From Benincasa hispida (lineage: Eukaryota > Streptophyta > Magnoliopsida > Cucurbitales > Cucurbitaceae), in assembly GCF_009727055.1 (NCBI RefSeq), contig NW_024063779.1:637410-701409 (forward strand): 64,000 nt of DNA, in the 5' to 3' direction. The notes beneath the pieces were generated by a model. The model had not been told where the DNA came from. It ran no database searches and worked only from the letters and a program-made list of their open reading frames with translations. Numbering within the stretch: the stretch's first letter is position 1; the number at the start of each line of letters is the position of its first letter. The position numbers and the translations under genes were made by a program. Shown piece by piece: positions 32,775-43,960 of this stretch.

Positions 32775-34446
32775 AGGATTTTTAACTTATTACAATTTAT
32801 TCTTTATTATTAAAAATCAGTTGGTATAACATAATTGAATAGAAGTAAAAACTACCTTCCTTATCTAATATTCAAAATTTAGTTGAAATTTGATAAGTTT
32901 AAAAGCTTAGCTTATAGTGATTCTCAATAAATAAATAAATAGAGCTTTTAATGAAAATTCTCTTAAAAGAACTTACGGTGAAACTTCCAAGTTTGAGGAC
33001 AATTTTTTTCCCTTAAAACAATAAATTTTCAAAATTAGCTTCTCTAAAATAACTAAGTTTATTGGAAGAAGAAAATTCGTGGGTGGGACCCTATCTATCT
33101 ATACTATATTAAAGACTATATTAAATGAGACTAAGTAGAATTTTGACCTTCCTATTTTGTCCTTGATTTTTAAACATATTCTCATTATATACTTATTTGG
33201 TGGTTAGTTATAACATCTTCTCTTTTCACGAATAATACCCTTTCTCTAAAATACCTATCTACAAAGGAGACGACTTACCAAACACTTTTCTACATGACCA
33301 TTTATCTTTTTCATATACGCAATTCATTGCTTCTACAGAAAAGCTAACCACCATCCTATATTTTTCTTCTACATTTATTTTTTCTAAAAAAAAATGATTT
33401 TCTTTTATTCTGAGTTATTTTTGTTTGTGAATACTTAAGTCCTCTTCTTCTTTCTTTTCTTGTATTTTCCTTTTTTATATTATTGTATATGTTTTCTTCC
33501 GTACATTTTTTTCTCAGCATTCCAGTAAAAGCATTATCAAATAAAAAATATGAAAGTTCCCTGTGTTTACTTGCCTCTCCTTCTTGCTTACCCTAGCTCT
33601 TGTCTTAGTGACTCTTCCTCTTTTCTAGGTTTTTTTCTTGTGAAAACGGTCGATTTTTCATTTGCCAATGAATTGGATCCGCTCACCACTCCCCCCTCCC
33701 TTTCTCACGGAAGCAACCCAACCAAGGAGAATTCCCCATGAGAAAGGCATTCATCACTTATGGAAAAAAAAGTCTACATTTTTTTAGGAAAATTTGAATT
33801 TTTTTATTTTAATTTACATTTGTTTGTGAACACTTTGTTCTTATTCATCTTTTTTCTTTTAATTTTTTGTTTCATATTTTTTTTTTTTGTATTATTGTAT
33901 GTGTTTTCTTCCTTACATTTTTTTCTCAACATCTCCGACAAAAGCATTATCAAGCAAAAAATAAAATAAAATGTAAGTCATCTTTGATATACTTCATTTT
34001 ATTTCAATTCACATTGGAGGTTTATTTTTAGAACTTAATTTTAAATAAGAGCTTTATTTTGATGAAGGAAAACATGATAATGATGAGGAAATTTGAGAAA
34101 TGAGATTAACTTGTAAAATTTAATGAAGAGGATGATACGAAAGAGAAGTTGAGAATATTCGGAATTATTTTTTCTAAAATAAAAAATATATTCTCTATTT
34201 TGATCGAGAAGGACGTGATATGATAATAGTGAGAAAATCAAAAGGGAAACTAAATTGAGAAAATGAGGGAATAAGGAGATATGGAGGAAAGGTTGAGAAT
34301 ATTCTAAAAAATGTAACTAATCCTTTAGCCTATTTTATTTTTTAGTTTTAGAACCATATGAAGGGATTTTATTTTCTAAATGTTTAAGAAATTGGGGAGA
34401 GGAGTTAAATTTGAAAAAATTAGCGGAGGGAGATATGGAAAGAATA
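32775..34446. other. AT-rich spacer, no gene seen
   Basis: No coding region or recognised element. A block of about 135 bp occurs twice (33420-33553 and 33825-33972), sharing TTGTTTGTGAA, TGTTTTCTTCC, ACATTTTTTTCTCA and AAAAGCATTATCAA. From 34030 to 34446 purine-rich segments recur loosely about every 170 bp (TGATAATGATGAGG-like, GGTTGAGAATATTC). TCTATACTATATTAAAG at 33098, preceded by A, resembles some plant Helitron 5' tips; no matching 3' hairpin was found. Confidence 0.6.
33420..33972 (+). repeat. Direct repeat of about 135 bp in spacer
   Basis: Copies near 33420-33553 and 33825-33972 are diverged but colinear, with 270 bp between. Neither has inverted terminal repeats. A local segmental duplication is the simplest reading. 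Confidence 0.6.
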
Positions 34447-34449
34447 TTA

Positions 34450-36028
34450 GAGGTTGTTTAAGACGTTGAATTGAAATAGGATGTACGAAGTTCATATATA
34501 TGTGGAATTTATATATCGTTGGAGTTTATATGCATTTGGGGTGCAGAGTTATTTGGTCTGAGTTATATTTGGGTGTAGAGTTAAGTTCATATGTCTGGAA
34601 TATCTGGTGCAATTTTTTTAACTCTCTGCTTTTATGATTATTATTTTTGTTTTGAAACTTTTTTATTAAATAATTCTACACGTCTTTATTTTTTAAAAAA
34701 AAAACATATGGATTGCAATTTTTTTAAAAAAATTTTAAAGATTTTTTTCTTTCTTTTTTCTTTGATAATGAACAGCAATTAACCCACTATATTTCTTGTA
34801 GAAACATTGTTAAATAAAATGAGAAACCAAAGATAAATCAAAACTTTTTATTCCTAATTTTTCTCCATGAATTTCATCATCATCTTCTTCTATTTCTTCT
34901 TCTTTTTGCTAATGTTCTGTATTGTTACTCTGTCATGAATTTTTTTCAATTGAATCTCCCCCTATCATCTTAGCTGCCAATGGAATGCCATCACATTTCT
35001 TCAACAATTTCACTTTCAGTTCCTCCAAATTTGGAAGATCATCAGAGAACAAATCTTCATTTTTCACTAATGTTTGCTAGAAAAATGTTTCAAAAAAAAA
35101 AATCTCTATTTTATGGTTTCTTTTTGTTATATGTTACATACTTTTCAACTACATACATATTTTTTTTTCCAAATATTCTTAATACTCATTTGATGGGTGA
35201 ATTTAATTAAATAAAATATACTTTAACCATCATCAATCTTATAATAGTTAGAAGTGGTTGTTGAAGTTGATTATCGAAGATGATTTTCATTGGAGTTTGT
35301 AATTGGAGGTGGTTGTCGGAGCTTGAATTTGGTTGCACGAAGGTGGTATTCAAGTTGGTTGCCAGAATTTATTTTAGGAGGTGGTTGTCGAAGCTTGGAG
35401 TTGGTCATCGAAGTTGCTCGCTCAAAAGTGGTCACGAAGTTGATTATCAAAGGTGATTTAATGTTGAAGTATGTAGTCGGAAGTGGTTATCAGAACCTAC
35501 AAAGATGGTTGCTAGAGTTTGTTGTCGGAGATGGTTTCCAAAGCCTGAAATTAGTCATTTGGAGTTGGTCATGTAAAGATGGTCATTGAAATTAGGTCAC
35601 TAGAATTGTCATCAAAGATGGTTGCCAGAGCTCGGAATTGGTTATCGGAGTTGATCGCACAAAGGTGGTCATCAGAGATGGTCGCAAAATTGTCATTGAA
35701 GGTGATTGTCAGAGTTGATAGCACGAAGGTGGGTCATCAGAGTTGGTCGCAAAATTGTCGATGAAGGTGATCGTCGGAGCCCGAAGTTGGTTGTCGATGT
35801 TGTCATCAGAGGTGGTTATCGGAGGCTAAAGTTGGTTCTCAGAGTGTGACAACGTAGCTGTCGATAGTGGCCAATGAGTAGAGCCATTGAAAACATTAGA
35901 AGAATGGAGAGTTTGTGTGAGTTAGTAAAATATACCAACTCAACTCCAACAACATTTAAAGTTGGTGGGCTAATGTTGGTATCTTATAGCAACTCAATTC
36001 AACTCATGTTGGTGAGCCAAACACTCCC
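34450..36028 (+). mobile_element. D3: complete Harbinger-like non-coding transposon
   Basis: Flanked by a perfect TTA duplication (34447-34449 and 36029-36031). Starts GAGGTTGTTTAAGAC (GGGGTTGTTTGG decayed) and ends GTGAGCCAAACACTCCC. The interior follows D2 in order: GTTCATATATATGTGG, an AT-rich block, degenerate GGTGGTTGTCGGAG units at 35240-35830, and the CAACTCAACTC-containing right end. Length is 1579 bp; no transposase. It would need an autonomous Harbinger relative to move. Confidence 0.85.
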
Positions 36029-36031
36029 TTA

Positions 36032-36344
36032 GTGAGATATTATGTAAAAGTTGACTTCCTCGTTTTAATATCAACTTAAAAGCTATATCTTCAAACCACA
36101 CCACGAATCATATATTATATTTATCTCCCTTTTACTTTTAATTTTTCTTGTATTTTTTTATCACATGATAAATTTATGACTATAATTAATATAAGGTAAG
36201 TTAAAACCTATTGTTAACCTCCCTTGAATTAATGAATGAAATAAAATAATCTATTATGTCTTGAAAATAAAGAGGTTGATTTAAAAATAACAACGATAAA
36301 ATATTGATTTTTCATGATCATAAAAATGGACATAGGTATTTAAA
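36032..36344. other. Spacer between D3 and the LINE, nothing recognised
   Basis: AT-rich, no open frame of note and no repeat shared with the rest of the window. The LINE homology fades out at about 36340, so part of this may be decayed LINE 3' sequence. Confidence 0.5.
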
Positions 36345-37667
36345 GCTGCAACTCCCTGATTTCCAGTTTTTTTGTTCTTTATGAAGTGAATACATTCATG
36401 GTCTATCATTATGTTGTCCATTATTTGTCTACCTGGAGGAAAAGCAGATTGAAATTTAGAAATCACATTATTTAAAACACATTTGAGACGGTTACCTATT
36501 GTCTTTGTCACAATTTTATATATAACATTGCAAAGACTAATAGGTCTGAAATCATTAACAATTCGAGGGTTCTTAATTTTAGGAATAAGAACAATGCTTT
36601 TTTAGTTCCAAGAATTAATATTACTGTTTTGATTAGAATATTAAGATAACTTTCTATTGTATTTTGGCCAACCACATTCCAATAAGTTTGGGAAAAAAAT
36701 AGCTGAAAATCCATTCGGCACAAGGGATTTTGTAGGGAACATTTGTTTGATAGCACTTTCAACCTCATCGTTTGTGTACAAAGCTGAGAGGTTAGTGTTC
36801 ATTGTTGGGATGACTTTAGATTGGATATGTTGTAGGATAATATTTATTTGATCATGGTTTGGGTAAGAAGATGTGAAAAGGTCTTGGTAGTGGTTTAGAA
36901 AGGTTTTTCGGATGATATTCTCATCTTCTGACCAAGAACCATCATAGTTATAGTTCCATGGATTTCGTTTCATTTCCTTCTCATCGTAACTTTTTTATGA
37001 AACCATTTTGTATTCTTGTCATCCCACTTAATCCAATTTTTCCTGGATCTTTGATGCCAACAGATTTCTTCTTCTTCGAGTGTTCTGATTCAAACTCAAT
37101 AAGGTGTATATGATCAAAATCGGTAGTTGAAGGATTGTCATGGGCCAAGTGGAGAGCTCTTTTACATTCAACTATTCTCTAAGTTATTTTTTTAATAAGT
37201 ACCTCTGCCCCAATTTGATAATGAGTTTGAGCATCGATTTAGGCTTTCGATCGAGGAGATTTTGGAGGGGGCTTCATTCTATAACCCAAATTTCTCAATT
37301 ACATGTTTACATTCATTATTTTGGGTCGAAATTTCCTCAAACTTGAATGTTTTTTTTTTTCCTTTCCTTTTGTTGCTTTTTATGTTTGTTTGTAAACTGA
37401 TTTCTATAGGTATATGATCAGAGAAGAGCCAACTCAGGTGTAGTACTTTTATTTGATGAAATAGATCCCAAAATATATTGTTGCAAAGGAATCTGTCAAT
37501 GCTTTCCCAAATTATTGATCCTTTTCTATTCTCGTACTAGGTATAAGGAGAACCATTGTAACCAATATCAACTAGATGGCGATTATTAAGAGCTTCTTTG
37601 AAATTGGAGAGGAAATTTGGAGTCTTAAGAGGACCCCCAAAGAATTTCATTGAAGTCACCTTCTATA
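36345..37667 (-). pseudogene. LINE ORF2 fragment: endonuclease and reverse transcriptase
   Basis: Minus-strand relic of a plant L1-like non-LTR retrotransposon. From the right edge it opens with the endonuclease GDFNEI motif (37655-37635), then SFKEALNN, a GYNGSPYTW-like block (37570) and FSDHIPIEI near 37410, the conserved end of the AP-endonuclease fold. The reverse transcriptase begins with FLNHYQDLFTSS (36895) and DEVESAIKQMFPTKS (36770), then LIPKIKNPRIVNDFRPIS (36590) and QSAFPPGRQIMDN (36450). It stops before the catalytic YADD region. At least two frameshifts. ORF1 and the start of ORF2 are found 16 kb away at 53642-55210. Confidence 0.85.
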
Positions 37668-39746
37668 TGTAAGAATAAACAACGTGCATGCAGAAACAAT
37701 TTGGATCTTAAGCACTCTAAATTTCATTAATTTTAAAGATAAAACATGCATGCAAATAACTTTGAAATTAGGGTTTGAGCTATAGTTTTTGTAACTCCAA
37801 ATTGACCACCAACTCCACTCCAATCTTCTCATGAACCGGTTGTGAACCATCATGAGGGTCTTCCCGACTATTCTTCAGCCTTAGAACAGGATGGTGAGAT
37901 CCGAGTGAGTGACTAAATTATAAATGAATTTAGAATAGAAATTGAGAGAGAATTGAGGAATTAAATTCTAAAACTCTTTTAGAATCTCTAAGTTGCCAAG
38001 AAGAATTTGTTTTTCAACAAACTTGAAAATCACCAAAATGGCGAAGAGGTTTAATCTTTATCCAAGTATCCTATTTATAGAGCAATTACATACAATTCAT
38101 ATAAAATTGAGTTAACCAAATTTTGACACTTCAAAATGTACTCAATTTAGTGGGATAAGAGGCATTTTGTTGAATCAACACTTTGCCTAATGAACTACTC
38201 ACTAATTCACTAAAGTTGGATTTTTCCACTAAAAATCATTCTTTGAACTTTCCACTAAGTGAAACTTTTCCTAATGAACTACTCACTAATTTACTAAAGT
38301 TGGATTTTTCCATTAAAATTTATTCTTTGATCTTTCCACTAAGTGAAGTCAACATTTTGACTTTTGACTATTTTGATGTTAACATTTGACTTTTGTCAAA
38401 TTTTAATTAAATACAATTTTAAGTTAAAATTAATTCAAAACTAATTTTAGAATTTTCCACTTAGTAAAGTCAACTTTTGACATTTGACCTTCAGAGCTTG
38501 ATGAAGTCAACATTTGACTTTGACCAACTTTAATTAATTCCATTTAATTCAAATAATTAACTTTTAAACCAAATTAATATTAAATAATTCATGAATAATT
38601 TAATTAATTTAATTTAATATTCAATTAATAAATCCAACAAAAATCTTATTTATATATCTCCAACTCTCTCTTTATCATTCAATTCCCAATTGAATGATAC
38701 GTCGTTAAATATATCGCATATATTTAACGCTTATTCCCTAATTCAAATATGAACACTTCAAACTCACTCATCACATTGTTCTAAGATTTAGTCCAATATG
38801 AGCTAGCATGGGGACCTAATAAACCTACAGATCATGAGCTCCAACGATCCGAGATAAATTGGTTAAACTCTTTTAACCGAATTAACCAACATTCGTTAAC
38901 TACCAAGACACTCCACGAAAGCACAATAGCCACACTCTCCTCACTATAGATATATTTCTGTCCACTTGATTTAACCATGTTTAGTAAGTCGATCATTCAC
39001 AAGTTGTTCGTATTTATAGTTGGGTCAAAATTATCGTTTTACCCTTGTAATACATCTTACTTCTTAAGTCTCTACTGATCCACTAATGAACAATTGTTTT
39101 ATGGTTCTACCAATAAATTGAGTCCCTCATAGTCATAGAGAGGGAGAAGCTCCTTGTTCACGACTAGGAATCAGTACTTAAAAGAACAACCTATCTGCTA
39201 ACCCTGAAATCAGATAGGAGTGAATTTCATCTTGCAAGACTATGTCCTCAGCTATCTACCCAGTCTTACCTCTAAAATTGGAGGCTTATTGAGCGATGAT
39301 ATTGAGTCACTCTCACACATGCAGATTAAAGGATAATTCCTATAGGAATTCACGGTTAGCTTATGATTAAGATCGAGTTACCTTAGGTCATTGAAATGAA
39401 AAAGTTAGTTTTAATAGTAAACGACGTTATAAAGAAAAGTGACTATTTCATGGTCTGGTCTCATGCAAACATATTTGCATCTTTACATGAATGATTCAGG
39501 GTCACATCGTTTGTCTTAAATATAAAGTGGGCCACATCCATAGTATTTCTAGGATAAGATACCCAACCCAATCCCTATACTTATAGATCATTTGGCTATA
39601 TACTCAAACTTGATCCACTTTTATGTCTCCACATAAAGTTCAAGTATTCATACTATAGCCAGGGGTTTGTTAGTTTATTGGATTTAGGCTTTAATAAATG
39701 CAATTTACATATTCAATAACAACTTTATTGAATATACCTCAATAAC
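37668..39746 (-). mobile_element. J: reversed LTR of the A/B/C family, inside the LINE
   Basis: The plus-strand left edge reads TGTAAGAATAAACAACGTGC, so the LTR ends ...TTGTTTATTCTTACA in its own sense. Landmarks of the family are present reversed (GAATAGTCGGGAAGA near 37870, CCACTTTTATGTCTCCACAT near 39620). The LTR start (about 60 bp, TGTTGGGTTTTATG...) is missing at the right, where B begins at 39747. No target duplication could be found. Confidence 0.7.
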
Positions 39747-41776
39747 TATTGGGTTTTATATCCTAAAACTCGCAGTTTGTAAAAGTTAAACATATTCTAT
39801 TATCAATAAAAGATACTATTCAACATCTCTTCAATAAAGGTATTGAATCTATTAATTACATTCATAAAGTCTAAATCCAATAAACTAAGATTCATGGCTA
39901 TTACATGAATACTTGAACCTTATGTAGAGACATAGAGATGGATCAAGTTCGAGTAAATAGTCAAAATGGTCTATAGTATATGATTAAGGTTGGATACCTT
40001 ATTCTGGTAACACTATTTGATGTGGCCTACTCTATAGTTGTTACAAGTTGTTGTAAAGATACTACAAAAGAAGTGATTTAGATTCGTTCATGTATTGACA
40101 TGAGGAGTGGGGGCATCCTATGCAATGAGTTTGCATAAGATCGGACCAAGAAATAAGTCACTCTTACTTTTCAACGTTGTTTACTATTTAAGACTGACTA
40201 TTTCACTTAGATGACCTAGGTAACTCGATCTTAATCCTGAGCTAACTATGAACTCCTCTTTATTCGGAATTATCCTTAGATTTGCATAGGTGAGGGTTGG
40301 CTCAACAACGCCGACTCAATAAGCCTCCCATTTCAGGGATAAAACCAAGTAGATAGCTAAAGACGTAGGGTGTAAGACAAAATTCACACCTACCCGATTT
40401 AGGGATAGGAGAAAGGTTGTTCTCTTAAGTACTAAATCCAAGTCTTGAACAAGGGGCCCCACCCTCTCACTGGGCTAAGAGGGATCTAGTTTAATGAATG
40501 GAGCATAGACCAATTGTTCATTAGAGGATCAGTTGGAACTTGAGGAACAAGACATAATATCGAGGGTAAAACAACACATTAACTTAGTCAGTATTACGAA
40601 CAACCTGTGAAGGGTCGACTTACTAGTTATGGTTAAATCATGTGGACACAAATATATCTACAGTGAGGAGAGTGCAACTATCGAGTTGTAGTGGTGTGAC
40701 TTGATAGTTAACGAATACTGATTAATTTAGTCTAAAGAGTGTTAGCCAAATAATCTTAATCGTTGGAGCTCATGATCTGTAAGTCCATAAGGTCCCTCTA
40801 CTAGCTCGTAAAACATGAACACCTTGAATTATTAAATTGAGTGAATTTGTAATAATTTCAATTTGAAAATGTTCAAATTAAATGAGGATTTGAATTTGAA
40901 TAAGTTTAAAATTCGAATTAGGGTTTGTTTAATTATATACGATATAATTAACGTTCAATTTTTTGAAATTAAATGAAATTGGAGAGTTACAAATTAAACG
41001 AAATTAGAGAGTTTATAATATTTAAATGTTGATTTAAATATTAAGTACATGAATAGGATTCATGTTTAAATTTAGTGTGTGGTTAATTTGATATTTGATA
41101 TTGAATTAATTAATTAATTAATTAATTATGTATAGTTAATTAAAAATCAAATTAATTTCTTTTTTTCTTTTAGTTTTCAATTTGAGAATTGAAATATTAA
41201 AATTTGATTAATTATGAATTAATCAAGTTTAATTTAATTAACTTAGAATTAAATAAAAGAAAATGGAAATTAAAAATTGATTTTGAAAAAATGGGTTTTG
41301 GAAGTGGGATTTTCCCACCTTTTGGTCTTAGTAGGAGGCCTTCATGAGATACACACAAATCCCACCATCTAAATTTCAAGCAGCTGCTGGCCAAGCTCAT
41401 TTTCTGAAGTGGTTGCATGTAAAGGCCGGTTAAAACTCTACAATTGAGCATAGAAAGTGTGAGAGAGTAGCTCAGTTTTCAGCTGACTTCTTCTTCTTCC
41501 TCTAAAAAATCCACATTTAACCTTCACAAATTCACTCAAATCTGAGTTCCACCACTCAAATTCAAGTTTGAGAATAGTAGAGAAGACCTCTTGGTGGTTC
41601 ACGGACTAATTTGGAGCTGAATTAGAGTGAAGAGCAGCTTGGATTTGAAGATTTCATCACAAAAGGTATGTAACTTGAAACCCACTTGAACATGCATGCT
41701 TTAAAACTCAAATTAAATGTAATTAGAGTACTTATTGATTCTGTTTGCTTCCGTTTCATGCTTGTGTATCCCTTCA
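39747..41776 (+). mobile_element. 5' LTR of element B
   Basis: Starts TATTGGGTTTTATATCC and ends TGTGTATCCCTTCA. 2030 bp, longer than the LTR of A (1439 bp), with a (TTAA)n stretch near 41105. Confidence 0.8.
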
Positions 41777-41778
41777 AT

Positions 41779-41790
41779 TTGTATCAGAGT
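41779..41790 (+). promoter_or_regulatory. Primer-binding site of element B
   Basis: TTGTATCAGAGT matches TGGTATCAGAGC at 10 of 12 positions, two bases after the LTR end. Confidence 0.8.
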
Positions 41791-43960
41791 ATGACTTAAG
41801 CACTCAATTAGTGTTAATTTGAGTTTTGATGGGTGAATTTCTGAAAACTTAATGTTTGGGCTGATATGGATGTTTTTTTTCAGCTTTGGCATTAGATTCC
41901 TCTTTGATTTCCAAGTTAAATTTATAATTGGCTCTTGATTGATGAACTTATATGTGTGCTCTAGAGTTTGTAATTTATTTGGAGTCATTAGAGTCCGAAT
42001 TAAATTGTAATTTGGAGATTGAAGCAAGCAATGTCATGAAACAGCAGTTGAAGAATTGCAATTTTGCCTAGGCAGCGTTGCAACGCTGTTCTTGATAAAG
42101 ACCATAGCGTTGCAACACTGGGATGAGTGTTGCGACACTATTCATCCCAGCTGTGCAACGCGCGGTTCAAGCCAGTTCGCGCAGGAGACTCATTGTTCAA
42201 CCGGTTTAGCTTGGTTCTAGATCGGTTCAACCCTATTTGGACTGGTTCAACACATTTTGATGCTTTGGAGGTCTGGTTCAAGCGGTTTGGGTTCAATTCG
42301 GGTTCGGGTAGTTCTACACCAATTTAAAGCTGTTTTGGACCTGTTTTTGTAGTAATTTAGTTATTATGCTTGCTTAGGATGTCAAAGTTGAACCATATCA
42401 GTATCTTTAAATAACTATGCATGCGATGTATGTTGTATTTAAATTTAAACATGTTCGTGCATATAGTATGCCCTTTAGATTTAAAAACCCACCATAGAAA
42501 GCATGTTACATGCATTAAGTATATGTTATAAATTGTTATAATGTATAGAATGCATGTATAGGGTTTCTGTTTTTAATATAATTGTTATATTAAATTGAAC
42601 GCCTTTGATCATGTTGTGGATGTATAAGCACGTCAAATTTTTATAAGTTTTTATAAAATTGAATTAGACATTAAAATCCATACAAAGATCAGCTACATGC
42701 TCATGTAAGTTAATAAATCGTTTTAAATAAATTAAAATAGGTCACTATCTTATAAATCACGGTTACAATTTCAACTGGTATATAATCATGTCTAAGGCTG
42801 GGGGTACTTAAGTTGACGATCTACGGAATACCTACTACCATGGGATTATAACCGAATAATTGAGTATTGTTAACCGGATTTATAAGCGTATGGAGTGGTG
42901 TGAGGTAATAAAACGGTTTATCACCTAGGCATTGTAGGTTTAAATCCAATTATAAGCATTATACCTGAATAAACCACTTAGACTTAGAGTTGTTTTAATT
43001 AACGAAAAGAACCTAAGTATAATTTTACCCAAATAATAGAACACTTCAGTAGGAGTTTTATAGCTTATATGATAAAGTTATTAGAACACTTCAGTGGGAG
43101 ATTAATAACATATATGATACGTTATTTTTAGTTCTCACATCCTTAAGAGTTTACATAAGCAGTATTTCGTGTCAATTATACCTCGACTGCTCCATTCGAA
43201 AAATATTTGCATAAATCTGGATTCCGGTGAATAAGGGGAAGTCATTCAGATATAAGAATCAAGTATATGATACATTTAATTTCAGCTTTCACGACCCTAC
43301 AAAATTCACACCATGGGATGCATACAACGCTTCGTGTTGATTATACCTCGACTGCTTCATTCGGAAAGTGTTTGTATGGGTCAAGAGCAAGGTGAATGAG
43401 GGAAGTAGTTCATGGTAAGTGGATGAAGGATATGTGTTAACATGTCCTACGGTCTCTTTCGTTAGTTTGGACCGTGAGATTCCTATGTTGCACTTACTGG
43501 TTTGCTTTAGGCGACCCTTGCTAGTTCGTTTAACGACGACCATCTCCTCGAAGGGTTGTAACATAGGATTTGGAACAAATCAAACTCTAGAAATGGATAG
43601 GATTTCTTAGGTTCATTCCCAAACCTCGACTCTCCATTTCGATAGCATAGTTAGGGTCGACCGCTGACGTCTGAAAACAGAGGGATATACTTATAGAATT
43701 ACTAAAGTGTTAGTAATTTCAGACCGAAAACGGTAACTAAATGACTATAGGAATAAGAGTTATTCTGGAGATATTGTTTGGTCAAAATTGTTTGCTTTAG
43801 TGAAGGAATATTTGACTGCCCCTCGGTAGCACGTATTTTGACTCACTATAGTATCGTTGCAAATAAATAATGGTTATGGGTACATTATTACTTGTTTTGC
43901 TAAAACTTGATTTGGATTTAGTTGCAATTTACTAATTAAAATTTGTTTAAAATTTTCAAC
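41791..43960 (+). other. Leader of element B with motif cassette and hairpins
   Basis: Bases 41791-42050 align with the C leader reversed (53260-53400). Bases 42060-42310 are a GC-rich cassette of GCGTTGCAACGCTG-type words followed by GGTTCAA/ACCGGTT words. Two hairpin modules follow: 43159-43207 (GTCAA/TCGAC; outer TATTT/AAATA) and 43328-43370 (GTTGA/TCGAC; outer CGCTT/AAGTG). Then AT-rich sequence to the gag ATG at 43961. Confidence 0.7.
42060..42310 (+). repeat. Motif cassette in the B leader
   Basis: GTTGCAACGCTG, GTTGCAACACTGG and GTTGCGACACT repeat in 42070-42150, followed by several AGTTCG/GGTTCAACC words. It occupies the place held by different motifs in E, G and C. Confidence 0.6.

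Noticed and set aside
33550..33741. 63-codon frame with a signal-peptide-like start
   Set aside because: Low-complexity spacer, no homology recognised, overlaps the local duplication.
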